This document shows positions 7,782 to 13,684 of a DNA stretch of 16,364 nt, piece after piece. The stretch is taken from NCBI GenBank assembly GCA_023396615.1, contig JAEWVM010000112.1, positions 1-16,364 of the forward strand. The letters are read 5' to 3'. The position numbers were made by a program, and so were the translations under genes. The notes under the pieces were generated by a model. That model did no database searches. It saw only the letters and a program-made list of their open reading frames with translations, and was not told the DNA's origin. The DNA comes from Spirochaetota bacterium (lineage in GTDB: Bacteria; Spirochaetota; UBA4802; JAFGJZ01). Position 1 is the first letter of the stretch. Each line of letters opens with the position of its first letter.

Positions 7782-8114
7782 TTAAATACCGAGTTTTGCC
7801 AGATAATCACAAACTGCATTGACAGTTTCAAATATTTTAGGGTGCGAAACCTCATATTTTCTCGCTGACTCAAAAAGTCCTTTCCTTGATATATCCGCCA
7901 ATTCGGTGTTTTTATTTGTCTTTGCAGCTTCATGTGCGCTTACAGCCGCAAAATTAATTACGCTCTCTGTATCATCTTTTTCCTTATCATATACCAGTGC
8001 AAGTTCTTTCTTTAAATCTCCGACAAGTTTTATTAAATCAGTTTTTTGTTTGTCAGAAAGAGATTTTGAAGAAGTTAAAGTTTTTTCAATTTTTTCAACA
8101 GTATTATTCAGCAT
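7782..8114 (-). CDS. small alpha-helical protein of unknown function, first gene of def-fmt operon
   Basis: This 110-residue protein has no signal peptide or membrane segment and is predicted helical throughout. Residues about 1-45 form a charged coiled-coil-like segment (KIEKTLTSSKSLSDKQKTDLIKLVGDLKKEL). A middle helix rich in Ala and His (about 54-66) follows, and it ends with FETVNAVCDYLAKLGI. The ending and the helical layout faintly recall the small DUF4404 proteins, but I would not rely on it. ATG 8112-8114 is preceded by AGAGG at good spacing, and a good promoter lies just upstream. Being first in an operon with def and fmt suggests expression in growing cells; it does not show function. 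Confidence 0.6.
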   Translation of the reverse strand: MLNNTVEKIEKTLTSSKSLSDKQKTDLIKLVGDLKKELALVYDKEKDDTESVINFAAVSAHEAAKTNKNTELADISRKGLFESARKYEVSHPKIFETVNAVCDYLAKLGI

Positions 8115-8129
8115 AATTACCTCTTATTC

Positions 8130-8158
8130 AATTTAACTCCTGATGAATCCGCAGTCAA
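8130..8158 (-). promoter_or_regulatory. sigma-70-type promoter for the def-fmt operon
   Basis: On the minus strand, TTGACT (8153-8158) and TAAATT (8130-8135) are separated by exactly 17 bases. Transcription would start near 8123, leaving a leader of about 10 bases that carries the AGAGG ribosome-binding site. This is the best promoter match in the window. Confidence 0.6.
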
Positions 8159-8217
8159 TTTTTTTATTTACAATAAAAGCAGCAAAAATATCCTCAATAC
8201 TGACAGGATAATTCATA

Positions 8218-8757
8218 ATGAAGAATGTAATTTGCGAATATTTTAAAGATAAAAACAACAAAATACTGATTATCGAACACAAAAAGAAAAACAATATTCT
8301 TTACGATTGGCCGAAAGTCCGTTTTCCAATGCGGATAACACTGAATTATTTAATTATAAAGTTTAACAAAATAGCTCCGCTCTGGCTGAAAATATTTACA
8401 ATGCGTCATATTCTCGGGGTAAAAATCGGCAAAAATGTAGCTCTTGCACCTGAAGCCGAAATTGACCCTTTTTATCCGGAATTAATCGAAATTGAAGATA
8501 ATGCTGTAATTGGAATGGACTCATATATCCTTACTCATGAATTTATGCAGGGAGCATTCCGTTTTGCCCGGGTAAAAATATGCAAAGGAGCACTTATCAG
8601 CGCTTTCTGCACTATCCGTTCCGGAGTTACGATAGGAGAAGGATCTCAAGTAGCGATGTGCTCATTCGTAAACAAGGACATTCCGCCTCATGAACTATGG
8701 GGAGGAATTCCTGCCAGAAAAATTAAATCTCTCAAAAAGATTAAAAAGAAAAGATAA
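8218..8757 (+). CDS. left-handed beta-helix (hexapeptide repeat) O-acyltransferase
   Basis: This 179-residue protein belongs to the hexapeptide-repeat acyltransferase group (relatives of maltose and serine acetyltransferases). Imperfect hexapeptides run from about 68 to 150: VKIGKNVALAPEAEID, LIEIEDNAVIGMDSYI, VKICKGALISAFCTIRSGVTIGEGSQV. His107 in ILTHEF is the likely catalytic base, and the ending WGGIPARKIK (161-170) is the usual GxPA(K/R) closing motif. The first 60 residues are basic and hydrophobic and differ from the standard N-terminal helices; they may bind a membrane or partner. The likely donor is acetyl-CoA; the acceptor, perhaps a sugar, cannot be told. The start ATG 8218 has AGGA nine bases upstream. 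The gene ends with no gap against the TetR gene. Confidence 0.82.
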   Translation: MKNVICEYFKDKNNKILIIEHKKKNNILYDWPKVRFPMRITLNYLIIKFNKIAPLWLKIFTMRHILGVKIGKNVALAPEAEIDPFYPELIEIEDNAVIGMDSYILTHEFMQGAFRFARVKICKGALISAFCTIRSGVTIGEGSQVAMCSFVNKDIPPHELWGGIPARKIKSLKKIKKKR

Positions 8758-9384
8758 CTATTTTAATTCTTTTTTTATTCTTTTTTCTATTTCATCAGCA
8801 GTGGAAGAAGATAAATACGGCTTAATCATTGTAAAATAGTTATGAATAAATCCTTTCACTGTTTTTTCATTAACTTCTATTCCGGCAGAAAAAAGATGAC
8901 ACAGCCAGAATTCAGTAAGAACAATTCCGCTCTGAAGAACATTTTTCAAATCCTTTGGATCAAACTTAAATGATGATTTTGACGATTTTATAATAGATTC
9001 GGCCATTCCGTCAATAAGAGGAATCAGCGTTGAAATATTGCGTGCATGCATAGTTGCAAGCGCCTTATCCCGACGTAAAAGTGCAGGAAGATCAAGATAG
9101 AAAAAACGATACTTGTAATAAATATCTGCATGAGCAAGGAGCATATTAACAAATGCCTCGGCAATATTCTTCTCGGATGAAAAAGAAAAAGTATCACGAA
9201 AATCACCTATCATATCACGGTGAATTTCTCTAATTATAGATTCTTTATTTTTATAATGGTAATAAAGATTTCCGGGTGAAATTCCCATCTCTTCAGATAT
9301 ATGGTTTGTAGTAATTGAACAAACCCCTTTATCATTAAAAAGTTTCAGAGCAGCAAGTTTTATATTTCCTTTTGTATCCTTCAT
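8758..9384 (-). CDS. TetR-family transcriptional regulator
   Basis: The 208-residue protein has a typical TetR N-terminal DNA-binding domain: a first helix NIKLAALKLFNDKGV, then the helix-turn-helix ITTNHISEEMGISPGNLYYHYKNKESII (about 23-50). The C-terminal ligand domain (about 55-208) is helical with aromatic residues (YKYRFFYLDLPALL) and an HNYFTMIKPYL segment near the end; the ligand is unknown. ATG 9382-9384 is chosen: GGGGGTGATC, almost the full complement of the 16S rRNA tail, precedes it with a spacing of five bases. The in-frame GTG at 9388-9390 lies inside that ribosome-binding site and cannot be the start. It probably controls itself and perhaps the convergent acyltransferase or genes elsewhere. 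Confidence 0.88.
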   Translation of the reverse strand: MKDTKGNIKLAALKLFNDKGVCSITTNHISEEMGISPGNLYYHYKNKESIIREIHRDMIGDFRDTFSFSSEKNIAEAFVNMLLAHADIYYKYRFFYLDLPALLRRDKALATMHARNISTLIPLIDGMAESIIKSSKSSFKFDPKDLKNVLQSGIVLTEFWLCHLFSAGIEVNEKTVKGFIHNYFTMIKPYLSSSTADEIEKRIKKELK

Positions 9385-9394
9385 GATCACCCCC
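9385..9394 (-). promoter_or_regulatory. near-perfect Shine-Dalgarno for the TetR gene
   Basis: On the minus strand GGGGGTGATC stands immediately before ATG 9384 and matches the complement of the 16S rRNA 3' end (GGAGGTGATC) at nine of ten bases. It decides the start and excludes the overlapping GTG. It also implies high translation, unusual for a repressor. Confidence 0.7.
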
Positions 9395-9660
9395 GAGATT
9401 TTAAATTTATCAAATAATTACTTTTATAATCAATTTTTAAAATCTTCTTAACAATTTTATACTGTATCAATAAAAAAGTCAAAAATATTAATTAAATATA
9501 GATTAACAAATCTAAAATAAAAATCAATAACTTGTTAGCCTTTTTTACGTTGAATATCTGAATAATTGCCAAACAAATATTTGGATTTGATGCAAACGAT
9601 TTCATAACTCTAAATTAATTAATGAAATTCTTGATTATGTTATAAATATTTCAATTAACA
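9395..9660. other. AT-rich non-coding gap between TetR gene and ribosomal operon end
   Basis: This stretch of about 265 bases holds no open reading frame of note. It contains the candidate TetR promoter at its left end and a run of A/T-rich sequence with small palindromes, such as CAAATATTTG at 9574-9583, nested in ccaaa...tttgg (9569-9584), and ttcat/atgaa at 9601-9605 and 9621-9625. These could be operator sites, but such matches are expected by chance in DNA this AT-rich. I see no RNA gene or riboswitch in it. Confidence 0.5.
9404..9433 (-). promoter_or_regulatory. candidate promoter for the TetR gene
   Basis: TTGATT (9428-9433) and TAAATT (9404-9409) on the minus strand are 18 bases apart and would give a leader of about 15 bases ahead of the strong SD. 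The whole region is AT-rich, so chance matches are likely. Confidence 0.35.
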
Positions 9661-9692
9661 AAAAAAAAGACCGAAAAAATCGGTCTTTTTTT
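9661..9692 (-). terminator. rho-independent terminator of the ribosomal protein operon
   Basis: A perfect stem AAAAAGACCGA / TCGGTCTTTTT with a loop of five A lies 20 bases beyond the rplQ stop. On the minus strand it ends in a run of T (the complement of the A run at 9661-9668), as an intrinsic terminator should. Because the flanking A and T runs are symmetrical, it would also work for plus-strand transcripts. Confidence 0.9.
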
Positions 9693-9711
9693 AATTAAAT
9701 TAATTATAAAA

Positions 9712-10098
9712 TTACTTTTTTTCAACTAATTCAATAATAGCTTTTTCAGCGGCATCGCCGGGACGTTTGCCGATTAGAAAAATTCTAGTGTATCCGCCTT
9801 TGCGATCCTTATTTCTAACAGCTATATCATCAAATAATTTTGCAACTGCATCTTCATCTTTGATGAATTTCATTACAGTTCTTCTTTTATGAAGTTTCAT
9901 CTCAGGAGTAGATTTTTCTTCTCCTGCTTTTTTTGCTTTTGTTATAAGTTTCTCGGAGAAACTTTTTAAAACTTTTGCCTTATCTTTTGTCGTAATAATT
10001 GATTCGTTCATAAAAAGGGATGTTGCCATATTTGAAAACATAGCTTTTCTATGCGAATGTGTTTTACTAAGCTGTTTAGTTTTATTCTGATGTCTCAT
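9712..10098 (-). CDS. rplQ: 50S ribosomal protein L17
   Basis: This large-subunit protein lies near the exit-tunnel side and has 128 residues. Family marks are the start MRHQNKTKQLSKTHSHRKAMF, NMATSLF (23-29), IITTKDKAK, HKRRTVMKFI and GGYTRI followed by RPGDAAEKAIIELV at the end. SD AGAGG precedes ATG 10096-10098. It is the last gene of the operon, 15 bases after rpoA and 20 bases before the terminator. Confidence 0.98.
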   Translation of the reverse strand: MRHQNKTKQLSKTHSHRKAMFSNMATSLFMNESIITTKDKAKVLKSFSEKLITKAKKAGEEKSTPEMKLHKRRTVMKFIKDEDAVAKLFDDIAVRNKDRKGGYTRIFLIGKRPGDAAEKAIIELVEKK

Positions 10099-10113
10099 AT
10101 TTTCCTCTTTCGA

Positions 10114-11073
10114 TTAATCCTTCAAACCAAGACTCAAATGCATATTTTCGAGTTTGCCTTTAACTTCTTTTAGAACCTGGTCGCTATAATGCTTTGATTT
10201 TCTAAGCTCATCTTCAGTTTTGCGGACTAAATGCTCAAGAGTATGAACATCTAGAGACTTGAGCATATTATATGAGCGTACGGAAAATTCAAGATCATCT
10301 ATAGATTTGCTAAGAGTTACTTTTAATTTCTCGTAATTTTCATCAACTACTTCTTCAGCATCCTCAACCTGTTCTTCGAAGTTGATAAAAAGAGTCATAT
10401 GATCTTTTATCATTTTCGCAGCCTGAGCTAGAGCATCATCAGGCTTAATCGATCCGTCAGTCCATATTTCAAGAATGAGTTTATCATAATCGGTTCTCTG
10501 ACCGACACGTGTATCAACAACACTTACATTAACTTTCTGAATTGGAGTAAATATTGCATCGATTGCAATTACACCGATAACATCAATGGAATTTTTGCTG
10601 ATTTCACTAGGTATATAACCGCGGCCTTTCTCAACCTGAACTTCAATATCTATTTTCCCGTCAGCATCAAGATTTGCAATTACCAAATCCGGATTAAGTA
10701 CTGATATTTCAGAATCAACATCAAAATCAGCTGCAGTAAGCTGTCCAGGACCTTCTTTAATTACATGAAGAACTTTGTGAAGCTCACCTTCATATTTAAA
10801 ACGTACTTTCTTTAAATTAAGAATTATACGAGTTACATCTTCAAAAATACCCGGAATAGTCGCAAATTCATGAGATACACCTTCAATTTTTACAGCAGTA
10901 ATAGCTGTACCTTCTATTGAAGATAGAAGAACTCTGCGAAGAGAATTTCCAACAGTGATACCGTAACCTTTTTCAAATGGTTCAGCTATAAACTTACCAT
11001 AATTGGCATTTACTTCATCGTGCTGGAATTCAATTTTATTAGGGCGTTTAAAACCTTTTAATAGGCTTTTCAT
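10114..11073 (-). CDS. rpoA: DNA-directed RNA polymerase alpha subunit
   Basis: Alpha dimerises to start assembly of RNA polymerase and its C-terminal domain touches promoter DNA and activators. Two ATG codons lie side by side (11074-11076 and 11071-11073); GGAGG is two bases before the first and five before the second, so the second is preferred, giving 319 residues. The N-terminal domain shows YGKFIAEPFEKGYGITVGNSLRRVLLSS with the conserved NSLRR, and spans about 1-230. An acidic linker (about 234-250) precedes the C-terminal domain. There VRS-x-N is kept (Arg266, Asn269), but where E. coli has G296, K298 and S299, this protein has Ser297, Gln299 and Val300. That is a marked change in the DNA-binding surface. 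The gene sits 36 bases after rpsD. Confidence 0.98.
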   Translation of the reverse strand: MKSLLKGFKRPNKIEFQHDEVNANYGKFIAEPFEKGYGITVGNSLRRVLLSSIEGTAITAVKIEGVSHEFATIPGIFEDVTRIILNLKKVRFKYEGELHKVLHVIKEGPGQLTAADFDVDSEISVLNPDLVIANLDADGKIDIEVQVEKGRGYIPSEISKNSIDVIGVIAIDAIFTPIQKVNVSVVDTRVGQRTDYDKLILEIWTDGSIKPDDALAQAAKMIKDHMTLFINFEEQVEDAEEVVDENYEKLKVTLSKSIDDLEFSVRSYNMLKSLDVHTLEHLVRKTEDELRKSKHYSDQVLKEVKGKLENMHLSLGLKD

Positions 11074-11112
11074 CATTTCCTCCAGAAAATTTTGAGATCA
11101 ATGATTCCAATT

Positions 11113-11742
11113 TTACTTAGAATAAAGCTCTACAACCAACTGTTCATTGCAAGCAAGAGTAATATCTTCCCGCTTCGGAACACGTACTACTTTTCCGGAT
11201 TTAGCGTCATAATCAACTTCAAGCCATTCAGGCTTAGAATTAGTAGCTTTAGACAATTTAATTGCCTCAGCAAGATGAGCATTATTGCTAAAATCCCCCG
11301 CCAAAGAAACAACAGTGTTTTCCTTTGTGCGATACGATGATATGTCAACTTTCTTACCATTTACCATAACATGTCCATGCTGAACAAGCTGACGAGCCTG
11401 CATTCTTGACGAAGCAAATCCCATACGGTAAACTACGTTATCAAGACGTCTTTCAAGAAGGGAAAGAAGATTTTCACCAGTCTTACCCGACATATTCTGA
11501 GCTTCATCATAATTTAATCTGAACTGTTTTTCAAGAACACCGTAACTTTTTCTGATCTTCTGTTTTTCTCTCAAGTGTTCACAGTAATCAGAAATTTTAC
11601 CTTTCTTTTTACGCTGTGGACCTGGAGCACTTTTCTTTCTTTTGATGGAACATTTCTCAGTCAGACATCTCTGACCTTTCAACATTAAAGGAGTTCCTTC
11701 TCTTCTGCATATTTTACAAACTGGACCGGTATATTTAGCCAT
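11113..11742 (-). CDS. rpsD: 30S ribosomal protein S4 (zinc-binding form)
   Basis: S4 is a primary binder of the 5' domain of 16S rRNA and starts small-subunit assembly. The protein has 209 residues, a normal length. Four N-terminal cysteines, C9-x2-C12-x13-C26-x4-C31, form the zinc-binding version. The S4 RNA-binding domain is at about 96-160 (RRLDNVVYRMGFASSRMQAR, then QHGHVMVNGKKVD). ATG 11740-11742 has GGAG upstream; its SD lies in the 12-base gap after rpsK. Placement of rpsD between rpsK and rpoA is the classic alpha-operon order. Confidence 0.98.
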   Translation of the reverse strand: MAKYTGPVCKICRREGTPLMLKGQRCLTEKCSIKRKKSAPGPQRKKKGKISDYCEHLREKQKIRKSYGVLEKQFRLNYDEAQNMSGKTGENLLSLLERRLDNVVYRMGFASSRMQARQLVQHGHVMVNGKKVDISSYRTKENTVVSLAGDFSNNAHLAEAIKLSKATNSKPEWLEVDYDAKSGKVVRVPKREDITLACNEQLVVELYSK

Positions 11743-11754
11743 ATTATTCTCCGA

Positions 11755-12138
11755 CTAGACTCTTCTTCTTTTTCTTGGTCTGCAACCATTATGAGGAATA
11801 GGTGTAATATCAATTATTCTTGAAACTTCGATACCGGTCTGCATTAGTGATCTTATAGCAGATTCTCTTCCGATACCGGGACCTTTAACATAAACTTCAA
11901 CTGATTTTACATGTGCATTATCGATTGCTTTCTGAGCAGCAGTCTTTGCAGCCATCTGAGCAGCAAAAGGAGTAGATTTTCTTGATCCTTTAAAACCTTC
12001 TCCGCCAGCAGATGCCCAAGCAACAACATTACCCTGCATATCAGTTATTGAAATTATAGTATTATTATAAGTTGCCTGAATAAAAGCCTTCCCTATAGGG
12101 GAATTTTTTTTATCTTTCTTTTTAACCTTCTGATTCAC
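11755..12138 (-). CDS. rpsK: 30S ribosomal protein S11
   Basis: S11 lies on the platform of the small subunit near the mRNA exit and E site. The protein has 127 residues with the hallmark GIAFIQATYNNTI-like start (here IGKAFIQATYNNTII), WASAGGEGFKGSRKSTPFAAQ, VKGPGIGRESAIR and the ending IPHNGCRPRKRRRV. The start codon is GTG (12136-12138), supported by AGGAG seven bases upstream; no nearby ATG fits. The N-terminal KKKDKK stretch is basic. It follows rpsM after 23 bases. Confidence 0.98.
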   Translation of the reverse strand: MNQKVKKKDKKNSPIGKAFIQATYNNTIISITDMQGNVVAWASAGGEGFKGSRKSTPFAAQMAAKTAAQKAIDNAHVKSVEVYVKGPGIGRESAIRSLMQTGIEVSRIIDITPIPHNGCRPRKRRRV

Positions 12139-12161
12139 TTCAGTCTCCTATGTGATAAAGC

Positions 12162-12539
12162 TTATTTTACTGCCGATTTTGGCGCAAAAGCTGCTTTTCT
12201 GTTTTTCTTTCTTGTACGTGCGTTATTTTTGGTATTCTGTCCTCTTACAGGAAGACCTCTTTTATGACGGAGACCTCTGTAACAGTTAATATCCATCAGA
12301 CGCTTAATATTGAGAGAAACTTCAGTTCTGAGATCACCCTCAACCTTAGTTGTCTTTTCAATTTCTTTTCTTAAATTATTTACATCTTCTTCAGAAAGAT
12401 CTTTTGCACGTACATTTGAATCAATTTTAAGGGCAGAAAGAACTTTTTTAGCCGTAGAATTACCTACGCCGTAAATATAAGTCAATGCTACTTCAATTCT
12501 CTTATTATTAGGTAAATCAACACCCGCTATTCTCGCCAT
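12162..12539 (-). CDS. rpsM: 30S ribosomal protein S13
   Basis: S13 sits in the head of the small subunit and contacts the P-site tRNA and the large subunit. It has 125 residues and the family marks MARIAGVDLPNNKR, YGVGNSTAKK, the LRTEVSLNIKRLMDINCYRGLRHKRGLPVRG segment, then NNARTRK. In the C-terminal tail the usual GQRT reads GQNT (Asn102, codon AAT), a change in a highly conserved position. AAGGAG lies just before ATG 12537-12539 and overlaps the rpmJ stop codon. Confidence 0.97.
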   Translation of the reverse strand: MARIAGVDLPNNKRIEVALTYIYGVGNSTAKKVLSALKIDSNVRAKDLSEEDVNNLRKEIEKTTKVEGDLRTEVSLNIKRLMDINCYRGLRHKRGLPVRGQNTKNNARTRKKNRKAAFAPKSAVK

Positions 12540-12550
12540 TTTATTACTCC

Positions 12551-12682
12551 TTATTTCCCAGGTGACCTTAATTTCTGTCTTTGCTTATGCCTTGGATTCT
12601 CGCAAATTACGCGAAGAACACCATGTCTTTTGATGATTTTACAATCGGTACAAATCTTTTTCACAGATACTCTAACTTTCAT
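12551..12682 (-). CDS. rpmJ: 50S ribosomal protein L36 (zinc form, slightly long)
   Basis: I translated this 43-codon gene by hand from the gap between infA and rpsM. It reads MKVRVSVKKICTDCKIIKRH, then GVLRVICENPRHKQRQKLRS and PGK. The zinc ligands C11-x2-C14, C27 and H32 are all present. Typical L36 ends at HKQRQ-G with 37-38 residues; here a basic tail KLRSPGK adds about six. ATG 12680-12682 has AGGA eight bases upstream. It is 18 bases after infA and 11 before rpsM. Confidence 0.96.
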   Translation of the reverse strand: MKVRVSVKKICTDCKIIKRHGVLRVICENPRHKQRQKLRSPGK

Positions 12683-12700
12683 TGAACAAATCCTATATAT

Positions 12701-12919
12701 TTATTTTGACCTGTAAGTTATTCTGCCGCGTGTGAGATCATAGGGCGATAACGCTACAGTTACTTTGTCGCCGGGTAAAATACGAATATAATGCATTCTC
12801 ATCTTTCCCGATATATGAGCAAGGACAACATGATCGTTTTCCAGCTTTACCTTAAACATTGCGTTCGGCAATGTATCAATAACTATTCCTTCTACCTCAA
12901 TTGCTTCTTCTTTTGACAT
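12701..12919 (-). CDS. infA: translation initiation factor IF-1
   Basis: IF-1 binds the A site of the 30S subunit during initiation. The 72-residue protein is a single OB-fold with the familiar sequence IEVEGIVIDTLPNAMFKVKL, HISGKMRMHYIRILPGDKV and SPYDLTRGRITYR. Its ATG overlaps the map stop by one base (TAATG), so it is coupled to map. Position between map and rpmJ matches many bacteria. Confidence 0.98.
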   Translation of the reverse strand: MSKEEAIEVEGIVIDTLPNAMFKVKLENDHVVLAHISGKMRMHYIRILPGDKVTVALSPYDLTRGRITYRSK

Positions 12920-13683
12920 TAATTAAAACTTTTTCCCTGTGTTAATACTTTCGCTTTTCCGTCAACTATTGCAACAGTATGCTCAAAATGAGCGGAATAC
13001 GAACTATCCGAAGTCCTGACTGTCCAACCATCACGTTCCAGCTTAACTCTATGAGTCCCGGCATTTATCATCGGCTCTATCGCAAATACCATTCCGTTTC
13101 TAATTTTAGGCCCGGCTCCGGGACTTCCATAATTAGGAATTGAAGGCTCTTCATGAAGATTTCTTCCAATTCCATGACCGGTATATTCTCTTACAGCAGT
13201 AAAGCCGAATTCAGAAACATGAGATTCTACTGCATATGATATATCAGAAACACGGTTACCAACAACAGCTGCCGATATTCCCTTATATAAGGCTTCACGA
13301 GTTTTATCAACAAGTAAAGCTGTCTTATCATCAACCTTTCCGACCATTAGAGTTCTTGCAGAATCCCCATAGTAGCCTTCGTATAAAACACCAAAATCAA
13401 GACCGATTATATCACCGGCTTTTAAAACACAGCTTTTCGAAGGTATTCCATGAACTACAACATCGTTCACAGAAGTACAAATAGCGCCAGGATACCCTCT
13501 ATAACCAAGAAAAGCAGGTTCCGCCGAAAACTTAGAAGACAACTTCTGTGCAAAATCGTCAATTTCAGCGGTTGTTATACCTTCTTTTATTATATACTCT
13601 ATCTCGTCAAGAATATTTGCCGTAATCCCGCAAGCTTTCGATATTTTTTCAATCTCCGGCTCATTATACAGATGAATACCCAA
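12919..13683 (-). CDS. map: type I methionine aminopeptidase
   Basis: The enzyme removes the N-terminal methionine from new proteins after deformylation. The 254-residue sequence has all metal ligands and catalytic residues: His78, Asp96, Asp107, His170, Glu203 and Glu234, with His177 in the substrate pocket. Other marks are TSVNDVVVHGIP, GDIIGLDFGVLYEGYYGDSARTL and YTGHGIGRNLHEEP. The start is TTG at 13681-13683, one base after the secY stop; the protein then opens MGIHLYNEPEIEKI as family members do. There is no clear SD, so initiation probably depends on ribosomes finishing secY. The usual neighbour adk is absent. With def in the same window, both N-terminal maturation enzymes are present. 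Confidence 0.97.
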   Translation of the reverse strand: MGIHLYNEPEIEKISKACGITANILDEIEYIIKEGITTAEIDDFAQKLSSKFSAEPAFLGYRGYPGAICTSVNDVVVHGIPSKSCVLKAGDIIGLDFGVLYEGYYGDSARTLMVGKVDDKTALLVDKTREALYKGISAAVVGNRVSDISYAVESHVSEFGFTAVREYTGHGIGRNLHEEPSIPNYGSPGAGPKIRNGMVFAIEPMINAGTHRVKLERDGWTVRTSDSSYSAHFEHTVAIVDGKAKVLTQGKSFN

Positions 13684-13684
13684 A

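Noticed and set aside
7819..8136. 105-codon plus-strand frame opposite the 110-residue gene
   Set aside because: The Ser/Phe-rich product mirrors the Glu/Lys/Ala-rich real gene; the minus-strand gene has both promoter and SD.
9388..9390. GTG as start of the TetR gene
   Set aside because: It lies inside the GGGGGTGATC ribosome-binding site; the ATG at 9382-9384 has the right spacing.
9395..9660. Small RNA or riboswitch in the AT-rich gap
   Set aside because: No stable GC-containing stem apart from the operon terminator and no recognised aptamer motif.
11092..11340. 82-codon plus-strand reading frame
   Set aside because: It lies antisense to rpsD in a well-conserved gene and shows no family features or SD.
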